DNA from: Caprimulgus europaeus
Taxonomy: Eukaryota; Chordata; Aves; Caprimulgiformes; Caprimulgidae
Reading direction: 5' to 3'
DNA: 64,000 bases
Assembly (NCBI GenBank): GCA_907165065.1
Contig: OU015523.1
Coordinates: forward strand, 122,274,523-122,338,522
Position numbers and translations under genes: made by a program. Positions 63,560-64,000 of the stretch are shown one piece after another (the first letter of the stretch is position 1; every line of letters begins with the position of its first letter). Under the pieces are notes generated by a model. It made no database searches and was not told the origin of the DNA. It saw only the letters and a list, made by a program, of their open reading frames with translations.

Positions 63560-64000
63560 AATATACACAATTTATTTCTAGGAGGTTTTACAGCTGTACA
63601 ACGTTGGCTTTCTGTTTGGACCACCCTTGGATCTCGTGCAGCACGACATGTCAGTGCCTTCAGAGATGAAGACAAGTCACAGACTGTTTCTAACACGCAG
63701 ACATCAAAAAGAAAAGGATTTCACAGAGTGTAACTTGCAACCATTGAAATGATGAACAAAAGAAATGGAAAATAAATCAAGAGAAATGTCCTACATGATC
63801 TGGAGGAGACCAAAAAGTGCTTATCAGACCTGCCCTCCCCTCAGACAAAAAAAAAACAACCCTGAATATTTCTGTTTACTTCATTCAAAAAGGCATCAGC
63901 ATCAGGAATGGCATTTCAACAACTACCCTCCTCCATATGCTCTACAAACAAAACACACACACACAAAAAAGGTAATTTTTGTTATTCCATCAGGAATGTA
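63560..64000 (-). other. End of a 3' UTR of the upstream gene, probably CAPN5
   Basis: Read on the minus strand this stretch is AT-rich, non-coding and free of CR1, and ends with AATAAA (63576-63571) followed by a U-rich stretch, as expected of a mature mRNA 3' end near 63550. In mammals CAPN5 lies immediately upstream of MYO7A on the same strand, a few kb away, and the spacing here fits. No CAPN5 coding sequence is visible, so the identity rests on synteny. Confidence 0.5.
63571..63576 (-). terminator. Polyadenylation signal AATAAA
   Basis: Canonical hexamer on the minus strand, probably ending the upstream gene's transcript. A plus-strand AATAAA at 63555-63560 lies beside it but has no associated gene. 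Confidence 0.5.

Noticed and set aside
63555-63560. Plus-strand AATAAA
   Set aside because: No plus-strand gene leads to it; the minus-strand signal nearby fits better.

Overview
The window is avian nuclear DNA. About 33 fragments of the chicken-repeat-1 (CR1) LINE lie on both strands, most ending in the diagnostic ATTCTATGAT-type octamer repeat. There is almost no SINE content and no bacterial gene organisation. A hand tally puts CR1 at about 10 kb of 64 kb, high for a bird, which would suit a CR1-rich lineage, but I cannot name the species. I recognised no retrovirus, LTR element, tRNA or rRNA.

The main gene is the 5' portion of MYO7A (unconventional myosin VIIa) on the minus strand. Ten coding exons (conventional exons 2 to 11) lie at 39983-40005/40040, 15578-15691, 14407-14559, 7870-8054, 7073-7194, 4014-4156, 3812-3925, 2672-2825, 1961-2037 and 771-890. 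Their coding lengths (18, 114, 153, 185, 122, 143, 114, 154, 77 and 120 nt) sum to exactly 1200 nt. They encode codons 1-400: the SH3-like N-terminus, the P-loop at 158-165, switch I near 207-215 and part of the upper motor domain. Every junction has a GT donor and AG acceptor, the phases agree, and no disabling change is seen. The rest of the gene lies beyond position 1.

A CpG island at about 59560-60120 carries a minus-strand splice donor (AAG|GTAAAG, last exon base 59825) and is the best candidate for non-coding exon 1. Intron 1 would then be about 19.8 kb and intron 2 about 24.3 kb. At the right edge (about 63560-64000) the minus strand reads like the end of a 3' UTR, with AATAAA at 63571-63576. 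By vertebrate synteny this is probably the tail of CAPN5, the gene directly upstream of MYO7A in the same orientation.

The observation I rate highest is an unlisted, coding-looking patch in MYO7A intron 2 (minus strand, 19199-19330, frame open to 19426). It is CpG-enriched, ends at a good splice donor in phase 0, and would splice in frame onto exon 3, giving MYO7A a different N-terminus of about 44 residues. About 600 bp upstream is a short segment (about 19845-19985) with an exact RFX half-site and two E-boxes, a plausible second promoter. Other items worth a look are three MIR-like SINE relics, a 154-bp TTTTC tract, a CR1 nested in a CR1, and several compact motif clusters in introns 1 and 2 that resemble conserved enhancers.
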